Shown piece by piece: positions 9,506 through 16,262 of a stretch of DNA of 64,000 nucleotides (positions within the stretch are counted from its first letter, which is position 1; each line of letters begins with the position of its first letter). This DNA is from Streptomyces sp. MMG1533 (GTDB lineage Bacteria > Actinomycetota > Actinomycetes > Streptomycetales > Streptomycetaceae), in assembly GCF_001279775.1 (NCBI RefSeq), contig NZ_LGDG01000002.1, positions 14,790-78,789 of the forward strand, given 5' to 3'. The position numbers and the translations under genes were made by a program. The notes under the pieces are model-generated. The model had not been told where the DNA came from. It was given only the letters and a program-made list of their open reading frames with translations, and did no database searches.

Positions 9506-9938
9506 TGTCGCCTCTCACGCCGCCGAGATCACCTGTCGGCCACCGCTCACGAACCAGCACAGCGCGAGGCCCGTGCGTGGGGGCTCCTGTCGAAGACGCC
9601 GCAACGAACGGGGTCAACCCAGCGCCTCGGCGCGGCTCCTGGCCCTCTGCGTCGGACTGCGCGCCCGCGGGGTGGCCGAGGTCCGCGACATCGCCGCAGG
9701 CGAACAGTTGGGCACGCGCAGTGTCGTTGAGCTGCAGCCCGTCGGCGAGCAGTTCGGCGACCGCGCGCGACGGCCGGCACAGTCCGGCTTCCACATCGAG
9801 CAGGTAGGAAGCGGACAGGCCGAGCGGCCGTGCGGCTTCGCGTAACCGCCAACCACGCCGGAGCCTGGCCGCGTTCAGCATCGGGCCGAGTCCAACGGCC
9901 GGTATACGGCCGGGCTGTACCGCGAGAACATCTCCCAT
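9489..9938 (-). CDS. XRE-family helix-turn-helix regulator
   Basis: The 149-residue protein has an N-terminal HTH at about residues 15-70 (LNAARLRRGWRLREAARPLGLSASYLLDVEAG), similar to lambda-Cro-type DNA-binding domains. The C-terminal half is polar with no recognised domain. ATG at 9938 follows GGGGTGG; an in-frame TTG at 9953 is the alternative. It is the first gene of a minus-strand operon and overlaps the ECF sigma gene by 17 bp, so it may control sigma synthesis. Confidence 0.8.
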   Translation of the reverse strand: MGDVLAVQPGRIPAVGLGPMLNAARLRRGWRLREAARPLGLSASYLLDVEAGLCRPSRAVAELLADGLQLNDTARAQLFACGDVADLGHPAGAQSDAEGQEPRRGAGLTPFVAASSTGAPTHGPRAVLVRERWPTGDLGGVRGDSERTR

Positions 9939-9953
9939 CGACAACCACCCCAA

Positions 9954-10418
9954 GTCAGAGGCTATGCCGCCGTCTCGCCGTCCCGATGTCTACGGCGTTT
10001 CCTGAGCATTACAGGCCCGGCAGCGGCCTGTGGCGTGTGTGACAGCAGACAACAGCGCCCACGGCGCATCGGAGACCGGTCAGCGGATCCGTGCATCCCG
10101 CGGCCTCGAAGGGCTTTTGCGCCTTGAGCCCGTGGGAGTCGTCGACCTCCTTGTCGGGACTGTTCGACGTCGGCTGCGCGTGCGTCAGCCGAAAGTGGCG
10201 CGGATGTCGGCGTGCGCGTCGTTGAACGTCGCCGTGTCGACGCGCTCGGCACGTGTGTACGCGGACCATGTGTCTCACGCCTTCTGACCGGGGTCGCGGT
10301 AGGTGGTGCAGCGCGCCGCGCTGGTGGTCCATCCACCGGGTCGCCAGGTGCTTTCGGGCATCACCCAGCTGACCGTCCCGGTTGGCGCCGGACGGACTCG
10401 CGGCTGCCTCGTCCCTCG
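9954..10418. other. Gap with no supported gene
   Basis: This roughly 465-bp stretch upstream of the XRE gene has only short or non-conserved frames. A minus-strand segment at about 10190-10275 reads like coding sequence (TRAERVDTATFNDAHADIRATFG) between stops and is probably another decayed remnant. I cannot assign it. Confidence 0.3.
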
Positions 10419-10589
10419 GTGCACCTGGCCCACGACGGCATCGCGGCCTCCATCGGCTCGGTCGGCGACGCATACGACAACGCCCTGATGGAATCCACGA
10501 TCGGCCTCTACAAGACCGAGCTGATCAAGCCGCAACGGCCCTGGAAGACCCTGGCCGAGATCGAGTTGGCCACCGCCCCCGACGGCTGA
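10419..10589 (+). pseudogene. IS3-family transposase (OrfB) fragment
   Basis: The frame encodes GIAASIGSVGDAYDNALMES followed by TIGLYKTELIKP...PWKTLAEIELATA. This is the conserved end of the IS3/IS407-type integrase catalytic domain around its final Glu. Everything upstream of this block and the normal C-terminus after ELATA are missing, and no terminal repeats are visible. It is a relic, abutting and slightly overlapping the remnant of a membrane-protein gene on the other strand. Confidence 0.85.
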
Positions 10590-11010
10590 CCGCGCGGGAT
10601 ATGCCCGCCGTGACCGTGTGCCAGGACCCATCCGTCCGCGACCAGTCCACAGGCCGGCCATTGCCCGCTGCCGCGTGGCGCGAAGGCGCCTTCCTGCCCG
10701 AACGTGATGATCAGCACCAGTAGATCGAGGGAGCGGAGGACGGCGTTGAAATCCGGTGCCTTGTCAGCTTCGAGCGGGGCTGGGGATGCAGGCCGGAGAA
10801 CGGTGCGCCGCAGACGAGCAGAGCCATCAGCCACAGACCTGCGCGGAGAGGCCGGTAGCCGTAGCCGACGGCTACGTCCTGGACATGGCCCCAGGCGCGG
10901 GAGTGCGGGGAGAGAGTGGTGCGGCGGGGCGAGGCCGGGCAGGCCGCAGCCGGCACCTGGTGATCGTGCCGGTCCCGGAAAGCAGCCGAGAGGACGTACG
11001 CGAACACGCG
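10571..11010 (-). pseudogene. Remnant of a membrane protein C-terminus, frameshifted
   Basis: Two minus-strand frames join near 10785. The first gives RAWGHVQDVAVGYGYRPLRA followed by GLWLMALLVCGAPFSGLHP. The second gives PLEADKAPDFNAV...LDLLVLIITFGQEGAFAPRGSGQW and ends in GWVLAHGHG. In Streptomyces this order (GYGYRP, KAPDFN, LDLLLPI.D.GQ..AF, AAGWVLA) is typical of the end of large membrane-associated proteins annotated as oxidoreductase or pentapeptide-type. The upstream part is absent and the end runs into the IS3 relic, so the gene was probably broken with that insertion. Confidence 0.6.
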
Positions 11011-11119
11011 GACCTGCGGTTCGGGCCGGCAGCCCTGCCAATCGGCCGACGAGCTCTGACCCATGTCCGGCGTACGCTTGAGCCGGGGCATCGGTGGTCA
11101 ACCTCGCGAGGTGATGAAG

Positions 11120-11860
11120 ATGCTCGACTTGTCCTCCAGGCTGTCGGACATTCCGCCGACACGAGGTCAGGCACCCTGGCCCCATCACGAGTACGTCAAG
11201 GGCTGGGGCGTGTTCGGTCTGCCCTTCGACTCCGGTCACGTCCTCGCACTGCGTGTCTTTCCGGAGAACTCCTTCAGTCCCTACCGCACGCTGTGGCACC
11301 GCGACCCGAGCGGCAATTGGTCCATCCACGTCGACGGGGCACGACTCGACACCGCATGCCCCAGGTACTACGGCGCCGCCTGCGCCCGGACGGGATACGC
11401 CCACATCACCCTCACTTGGACAGGCCCGGCCTCCCTACGGGTCGTGATGGATTCTCCTTCACTGGACTGGACCCTCACCGCCTCCTCGACCCGGCTCCTC
11501 GATGTCCTCAACGGCATCAGCACAGCGCTACCGCTCGCCACCTGGCGCCCTCGCCCTCTGATTCGGGCTCGGGAGCGTTTGGCTCGCGCGCTGGGCATGG
11601 GGCACCTGCAGATGTCCGGCCTGATGCCAAGCGGCCACACCGGAACGCTCATGCCACAGCAGATGTATTTCGTGGATGACTCACGAGCCACCCTCGACGA
11701 CGTCGACCTCGGACTCCCCGTCCATCTGCCCGAGAATCCGCGGATCGGTGACGTGCCCCTGCCGGCCCGCGGCGTCCTCGCCATCGGCCAGGCAGTCTGG
11801 GAGATCCTGGACCGGACCGAATACGAACGCGCCCGCTCCGAGACCGCCCGACCGTCGTAG
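11120..11860 (+). CDS. Conserved hypothetical protein
   Basis: I do not recognise this 246-residue soluble protein. It has no signal peptide or membrane segment. It is rich in aromatic residues with alternating beta-strand patterns (HHEYVKGWGVFGLPFDSGHVL, YAHITLTWTGPASLRVVMDS, LDWTLTASSTRLLDVLNG). This recalls lipocalin or CrtC/AttH-like beta-barrels, only as an impression. ATG at 11120 was chosen because GAGG lies 8 nt upstream; ATG 11114 and GTG 11111 are in frame. The gene stands alone between decayed regions, and its strong codon bias argues that it is intact. Confidence 0.7.
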   Translation: MLDLSSRLSDIPPTRGQAPWPHHEYVKGWGVFGLPFDSGHVLALRVFPENSFSPYRTLWHRDPSGNWSIHVDGARLDTACPRYYGAACARTGYAHITLTWTGPASLRVVMDSPSLDWTLTASSTRLLDVLNGISTALPLATWRPRPLIRARERLARALGMGHLQMSGLMPSGHTGTLMPQQMYFVDDSRATLDDVDLGLPVHLPENPRIGDVPLPARGVLAIGQAVWEILDRTEYERARSETARPS

Positions 11861-12028
11861 GTTCAGACCTCCGCGGCTCCCCCGCTCGCATCACAGCCGG
11901 GCGCGCCGCAGCCGTGCCGGATCCAGCGGTAGGCCACGGTCGTCACCGGCAAGCATCGGACACAGTCGGGGCGAGAGATCAGAACGGTCGGCACGCAGGT
12001 CACAAGGCGTACCGCCCCGTCCCTCCCC

Positions 12029-12098
12029 CACCACCACGTCCGCCATCTCCTGGGCCGTGCGCATCACGTAGAGGGTGCTGCCCACCTGCGCGCTGACG
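12029..12098 (-). pseudogene. 70-bp relic of a PAS/GAF/SpoIIE phosphatase gene
   Basis: These bases match 47485-47554, inside the intact multi-domain phosphatase gene of this window, at 67 of 70 positions by eye. Read on the minus strand they give SAQVGSTLYVMRTAQEMADV, against ...TLDVMRTAQEMADV in the intact gene. Similarity stops abruptly on both sides. It is a remnant of a paralogue or of a local duplication. Confidence 0.75.
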
Positions 12099-12101
12099 AT
12101 G

Positions 12102-12129
12102 GGGGCCCGCCAGGACCGTCGCGGGCCCC
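12102..12129. terminator. 9-bp perfect stem-loop upstream of the universal stress gene
   Basis: GGGGCCCGC (12102-12110) pairs with GCGGGCCCC (12121-12129) around a 10-base loop. It lies just beyond the phosphatase relic and about 100 bp before the universal stress start. It could be an old terminator or a regulatory palindrome. Confidence 0.45.
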
Positions 12130-12232
12130 GCATCCGGTCCGGGAGCCAGAGCGCTCCTGGCGTGGAACAGTGGAAGGGGAGGCAGGGCGGTGTGCCGTCC
12201 GTGAAGGTACAGGCCCGGCGAAGGAGGACACG

Positions 12233-13120
12233 ATGAGTCACCCTGTGCTGGCGGGTGTCGACGGGTCCGAACGCAGTGCGACGGCAGCCGACTGGGCGGC
12301 GCGGGAGGCCGAGTTGCGCGGCGTTCCCCTGCGCCTGTTCCATGCCTTTCCGTCTCTTCCGGGCACCGTCGTGCCCCGCCCGGCCCTGGACCGGCTGCGT
12401 CACATGGGTGCGCGCATGCTCGAGCGAATGGTCACCGACCTGGTCGACCGTTACCCGGATGTCGAGGTGCAGGGCGAGCAGGCCGACGACGCCCCGACCC
12501 CGGCTCTTCTCGCCGCGGCCCGCGCTGCCGGACTTCTTGTCGTCGGCACACGGGGGACGGGCGGTTTCGACGGTCTCGCGGTCGGCTCGGTGGCGCTGCG
12601 GATGGCGGCAGCAGCCCCGTGCCCTGTCGTCCTGGTCCCCCAGCGGCCCAGCCCCTTCGGGGAGGGGATACGCGCGGAAGGCGTCGCTGCCCAGGTGGTG
12701 GTGGGGTTCGATGCGCATCGCCCGGTCGGGGAGGCGGCGGACTTCGCGTTCTCTGTCGCTGAGGCACGTGGAGCAGGTCTGCGGGTGGTCCAGGCATGGG
12801 CGTTTCCTGCGGAGGCGGTGTCTCCGCGGACGCTCGTGGTGACCGAGGAGGACCGCGCCACGTGGGAGGACCAGGAGGTTCTGCGGCTCTCGGACGCGCT
12901 GCGCGTCTGGCAGGCGAAGTACCCCCGCGTGACGGTCCGCACCGATGTCATGTTGCTCCAGCCTGCGGGAGCACTCTTGAACGCGTCCCGGGAAGCGGCC
13001 CTGCTTGTCGTGGGCCGCCGCACCGATCCCCAGGCGGCCGAAGGCCGACTGGGCCCGGTCACGCACGCCGTACTGCACCACGCACGCTGCCCGGTGGCGG
13101 TCGTACCGCACACCGGATGA
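12233..13120 (+). CDS. Tandem universal stress protein (UspA family)
   Basis: This 295-residue protein carries two Usp domains (about 4-143 and 155-294). Domain 1 begins PVLAGVDGSERS and has the ATP-binding signature GTGGFDGLAVGSVA (G-2X-G-9X-GS). Domain 2 begins QVVVGFDAHRP, and its signature (GRRTDPQAAEGRLGPVTH) lacks the first glycines, so it may not bind ATP. ATG at 12233 has GGAGG 5 nt upstream. Such tandem Usp proteins are hypoxia or dormancy genes in actinobacteria, and phosphofructokinase and CBS genes follow. No DevR/OsdR-type box was clearly seen. Confidence 0.93.
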   Translation: MSHPVLAGVDGSERSATAADWAAREAELRGVPLRLFHAFPSLPGTVVPRPALDRLRHMGARMLERMVTDLVDRYPDVEVQGEQADDAPTPALLAAARAAGLLVVGTRGTGGFDGLAVGSVALRMAAAAPCPVVLVPQRPSPFGEGIRAEGVAAQVVVGFDAHRPVGEAADFAFSVAEARGAGLRVVQAWAFPAEAVSPRTLVVTEEDRATWEDQEVLRLSDALRVWQAKYPRVTVRTDVMLLQPAGALLNASREAALLVVGRRTDPQAAEGRLGPVTHAVLHHARCPVAVVPHTG

Positions 13121-13192
13121 CGGCCGTCCAGAGGCCTGTCGGGGAAACGGCGGAACGGCCGAGCGGCGGAACGGCCGAACGGCGGGTCGCGG

Positions 13193-13271
13193 GCCGGGGA
13201 GCGATCCGGTGGGCGGCGGGCCGGGAGTGATCCGGTGGGTGGCGGGCCGGGAGTGATCCGGTGGGTGGCGG
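13193..13271. repeat. 26/27-bp tandem repeat, three copies
   Basis: Copies at 13193-13219 (27 bp, slightly diverged), 13220-13245 and 13246-13271 share the core GTGATCCGGTGGGTGGCGG; the last two are identical. A shorter CGGAACGGC-type repetition precedes them at about 13148-13185. They fill the gap between the convergent Usp and phosphofructokinase genes and may act in termination. Confidence 0.85.
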
Positions 13272-13275
13272 CCGG

Positions 13276-14301
13276 TCAGCCGAAGAACACCTCGAACTCG
13301 TCGTACAGCGACGGATCGACGAGCTTGGTCTTCGCCGTGGCGTCGGCGAGGGGGACGCGGACGATCCGGGTGCTCTGCAGGGCGACCATGACGCCGAAGT
13401 CACCGTCCTTGACCGCGTCGATGGCGTGCAGCCCGAAGCGCGTGGCCAGCCAGCGGTCGAAGGCGCTCGGGGTGCCGCCGCGCTGGATGTGCCCCAGCAC
13501 CGTGGTGCGGGCATCCTTGCCCGTGCGCTCCGAGATCTCCCGAGCCAGCCACTCGCCGACGCCGGACAGCCGCACATGGCCGAACTCGTCCAGCGACTGA
13601 TCCTTGAGGACCGCCTGGCCCTCTTTCGGGGCGGCCCCCTCGGCCACCACGACGATCGGCGCGTAGTTGATCTTGAATCTGTTCTTCACCTGCTCACAGA
13701 CCTGATCGATGTCGAAGGGCCGCTCCGGGATGAGGATCACGTTGCCGCCGCCCGCGACGCCGGCGTGCAGTGCGATCCACCCGGAGTGCCGCCCCATGAC
13801 CTCCACCACCAGGGCGCGCATGTGCGACTCGGCGGTGGTGTGGAGGCGGTCGATGGCCTCGGTCGCGATGCCGACCGCGGTGTCGAAGCCGAAGGTGTAG
13901 TCAGTGCCGGAGACGTCGTTGTCGATGGTCTTCGGCACGCCGACCAGGGGAATTCCCTGACGGCTCAGTTCGGTGGCCACGCCGAGCGTGTCCTCGCCGC
14001 CGATCACGACGAGCGCGTCCACGTCGTGCGCGGCAAGGGTGTCCTGTACGCGTCGCAACCCGTCCTCGTGTGTGAACGGGTTGGTACGGGAGGAGCCGAG
14101 GATGGTTCCGCCGCGAGGGAGGATCCCCCGCACGCCGGCGATGTCCAGTGGTACGACATCGTCCTGGAGCAAGCCGAGCCAGCCGTCCCTCAACCCGACG
14201 AAGTCGAAGGCGTATTCGTCGACACCTTTGCGGACGACACTGCGGATCACGGCGTTGAGGCCGGGGCAGTCACCGCCGCCGGTCAGTACTCCGACCCTCA
14301 T
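13276..14301 (-). CDS. pfkA: 6-phosphofructokinase, group with predicted PPi-type residues
   Basis: The 341-residue protein (ATG at 14301 with GGGAG 7-8 nt upstream) matches actinobacterial PfkA throughout: GGGDCPGLNAVIR (8-20), PKTIDND (123-129), MGRHSGW and GHIQRGG. It phosphorylates fructose 6-phosphate in glycolysis. The phosphoryl-donor loop reads GGEDT (101-105), with Asp at position 104 and Lys at 124. ATP-dependent enzymes usually have Gly at 104; Asp104 is the mark of PPi-dependent enzymes such as that of Amycolatopsis methanolica. PPi use is therefore likely but not proven. It converges with the Usp gene. Confidence 0.93.
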   Translation of the reverse strand: MRVGVLTGGGDCPGLNAVIRSVVRKGVDEYAFDFVGLRDGWLGLLQDDVVPLDIAGVRGILPRGGTILGSSRTNPFTHEDGLRRVQDTLAAHDVDALVVIGGEDTLGVATELSRQGIPLVGVPKTIDNDVSGTDYTFGFDTAVGIATEAIDRLHTTAESHMRALVVEVMGRHSGWIALHAGVAGGGNVILIPERPFDIDQVCEQVKNRFKINYAPIVVVAEGAAPKEGQAVLKDQSLDEFGHVRLSGVGEWLAREISERTGKDARTTVLGHIQRGGTPSAFDRWLATRFGLHAIDAVKDGDFGVMVALQSTRIVRVPLADATAKTKLVDPSLYDEFEVFFG

Positions 14302-14804
14302 GGGTTTTCTCCCATCCGCTGGACGGCCCGCGCAGTCGCGGCCTTCTCGGCGATCAGGACCTCTGCCCGGGAACGCCGGGAACGCCGGGAACACCGAGAA
14401 CGCCGGGATACCGCGAACACCGGACCACCGGGAACATGGATCGCCTGCTTCCAGCCTCCCCCCGTTCGGTCCGCAGTGGCCACTCGACGGACGCCTGGTC
14501 CGAACGGCTCGCTCGTGAGGAGTTCTGTCCGGCTTCGGGGCGGCCTGGAGCCCGCTGAACAGGTGCGGGCCGCGTCGATCGGTTCGTCCGGATGACTCTG
14601 CGCGGTGATCAGAGGCGGACGTGGCTCGTCTCGCTGCGTTCGATCCTGCCGATGGCGGCGAAGGCGTTGATCCTGGAAGGGGGCGCCCACCTGCGGGCCA
14701 CGCTTCTTCGCACGCCGGGAACGGCCTCGCCCGAGGTTGGGGCCGAACTGCTCACCACCCGCGTAACGCCACGGCGACGCCCGCGGACGAGGAAGGAGAC
14801 GGCC
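14302..14804. other. Divergent gap with 9-bp tandem repeats
   Basis: This 503-bp stretch lies between pfkA (minus) and the CBS gene (plus). Bases 14368-14435 hold about seven degenerate 9-bp units of the form CGGGAACGC. No gene is supported in the rest; divergent promoters must lie here, but I cannot place them. Confidence 0.5.
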
Positions 14805-15335
14805 ATGGAGCAGCAGCCGAGGACGGTCCACGATGAGCAGGAGGTTCTGGCACGGACGGTCGCCGTCGTGATGCGCACCGCTGTGGTCACGGTCGCTGTC
14901 GACGAAACCGTGCTCGTGGCCTGGGAGTTGATGGAGCGGTCCGGCTCCCGTCATCTTCCGGTCGTACGTCCGGACGGCCGCTGTGCGGGCCTGCTGGACA
15001 GGGCCGACGTGGCGGTCGCCTGTGCGGCACCGGCCTCCTCGCTGTCCGGCCTGCGTGTGGGCGACCTCCTGCCCGGCCACAGGCCGGCGCTCGTCCACGC
15101 GGAGCAGACCGTACGCCATGCGGCCGACCTCATGAGCTGTACCGAAGTCGACGCGCTCCCGGTGCTGGGGGAAGACGGGCGTCTCGCCGGGGTACTGACG
15201 GCGTTCGACGTCGTCGCGGCCCTCTCCGGTCGTCCGGTGCGGAGGGAACCCGCCGAAACGCAGCCGCAGGCCCCGCCCACAGTGCTGCCCGGGCTCCCGC
15301 CTCGGCGGGGCTACCGTGGAACGGCGGTGCCCTGA
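14805..15335 (+). CDS. CBS-domain pair protein
   Basis: The 176-residue protein consists of two CBS domains (about 15-75 and 85-140): VMRTAVVTVAVDETVLVAWELM...HLPVVRPDGRCAGLLDRADV, then VHAEQTVRHAADLM...ALPVLGEDGRLAGVLTAFDV. A Pro-rich tail follows. Stand-alone CBS pairs bind adenine nucleotides and act as energy sensors on partner proteins, here unknown. ATG at 14805 follows GGAG with good spacing. In this context (Usp, Pfk, BON and CBS relics) it fits a dormancy or redox-stress gene group. Confidence 0.9.
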   Translation: MEQQPRTVHDEQEVLARTVAVVMRTAVVTVAVDETVLVAWELMERSGSRHLPVVRPDGRCAGLLDRADVAVACAAPASSLSGLRVGDLLPGHRPALVHAEQTVRHAADLMSCTEVDALPVLGEDGRLAGVLTAFDVVAALSGRPVRREPAETQPQAPPTVLPGLPPRRGYRGTAVP

Positions 15336-15462
15336 CCGACCACCACTTCGACGTTCACCGAGGTGACATCCGGACGTCAGTCCGTGTAGAAGCCGGCCTC
15401 GAACACCCGGCGGCCCCTCGGCACGGAAGGGGGCCAGCGCCGTGGCCCACCGGCTGCGGTGT

Positions 15463-15504
15463 CAGGTGCCAGGTGCCAGATGTCAGATGTCAGGTGCCAG
15501 GTCG
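15463..15504. repeat. 7-bp tandem repeat, six copies
   Basis: Six consecutive 7-bp units alternate between CAGGTGC and CAGATGT variants. They begin 127 bp after the CBS gene and run into the end of the BON relic. Confidence 0.85.
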
Positions 15505-15707
15505 GGCGCGGGCCGGAGGTGATTCGTGACGTCGACGACACCGTCGACGCTCTCGGACAGGCGTACCGCGATGGGGATGAGGCTCTCCTGTGGCACCGTG
15601 CCGCTGAGTGTCACCCGGCCGTCGCTGACCTGGACGCTGACCTCGCCGGGAGACAGGCCGAGGGTGCGGGTGAGCTGCCGCGCATGCAGCCGGGCGCCGA
15701 GCACCGG
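15483..15707 (-). pseudogene. BON-domain fragment (3' part of a CBS-BON type gene)
   Basis: The minus frame from about 15707 to a stop at 15483 reads as a near-complete BON domain: LSPGEVSVQVSDGRVTLSGT, then IAVRLSESVDGVVDVTNHLR. BON domains bind phospholipid and, in actinobacteria, often end CBS-CBS-BON proteins. Upstream of about 15707 the frame loses BON or CBS character, and the opposite strand there encodes a different CBS fragment. The 5' part of the gene is gone, so this is a truncated remnant. Confidence 0.65.
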
Positions 15708-15818
15708 GTCCTGGTCGTGGATGACGGCAGGCTCGTCGGAATCGTCTCGCTCTCGGACGTCAGCCGAACGGTGACCTGGCTGATGCGTACTGCCCCTGGG
15801 CGGCGTGATGGTCTGTGA
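15699..15818 (+). pseudogene. CBS-domain C-terminal fragment
   Basis: The plus frame gives EHRVLVVDDGRLVGIVSLSDVSR followed by a short tail and stop at 15818. This is the standard end of a CBS domain and closely resembles the C-terminal CBS of actinobacterial site-2 (M50) proteases. The rest of the gene is missing. It meets the BON fragment of the opposite strand head-on at about 15700, marking a rearrangement junction. Confidence 0.6.
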
Positions 15819-16262
15819 CCGCGGGCCGTCACCTGGGCGGGCCATGTCACAAGGCGCCGTATCGCTCATGTGGCGCACTGCGACGATTGCCGGCCGCTCG
15901 TAGATCGGGGCGTGGCAAGCCGGAAGCCGCCGGTCCCGAACGAGGCCGGCAAGACAACCGCGTCCGCGGGTCACGCGGATCTACGGTAGGGGCTGCGTCG
16001 TGCACTGGCGCGCAGCGAGGAGGCGTTCGCGCGGCGTCTGGGCTTCGATGCGGCGGCCGACCAGGGTGATGGGCTTCTCCAGCCGCCGCCGGGGGCGGAG
16101 GCTCACGGCGGCGACCTCGCCGCAGTCGTCGCTTCGGCCCGTGTACGAGGGCCGACGACCGGCGCTCGTCAACGGCGGCCGTCGTCCCCGGCCCGGCCGG
16201 CCTGACCCGACCCGAATGCCGGCAGTCCGTACGCCTCCGGCCCGACATGTATCCCGGCGCGC
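15819..16262. other. Gap without recognised gene
   Basis: Short frames on both strands have no recognisable domain and no good start sites. A minus frame at 15981-16172 is weakly protein-like but unassigned. This is probably decayed sequence. Confidence 0.35.

Noticed and set aside
10508..11404. A single 298-codon minus-strand gene
   Set aside because: Its upstream half is antisense to the gene at 11120-11860. Only the downstream part matches a membrane-protein C-terminus, and that continues in another frame.
11891..13111. A 406-codon minus-strand frame opposite the universal stress gene
   Set aside because: Most of it is antisense to the Usp gene. Only the short 12029-12098 segment has real similarity, to the phosphatase gene.
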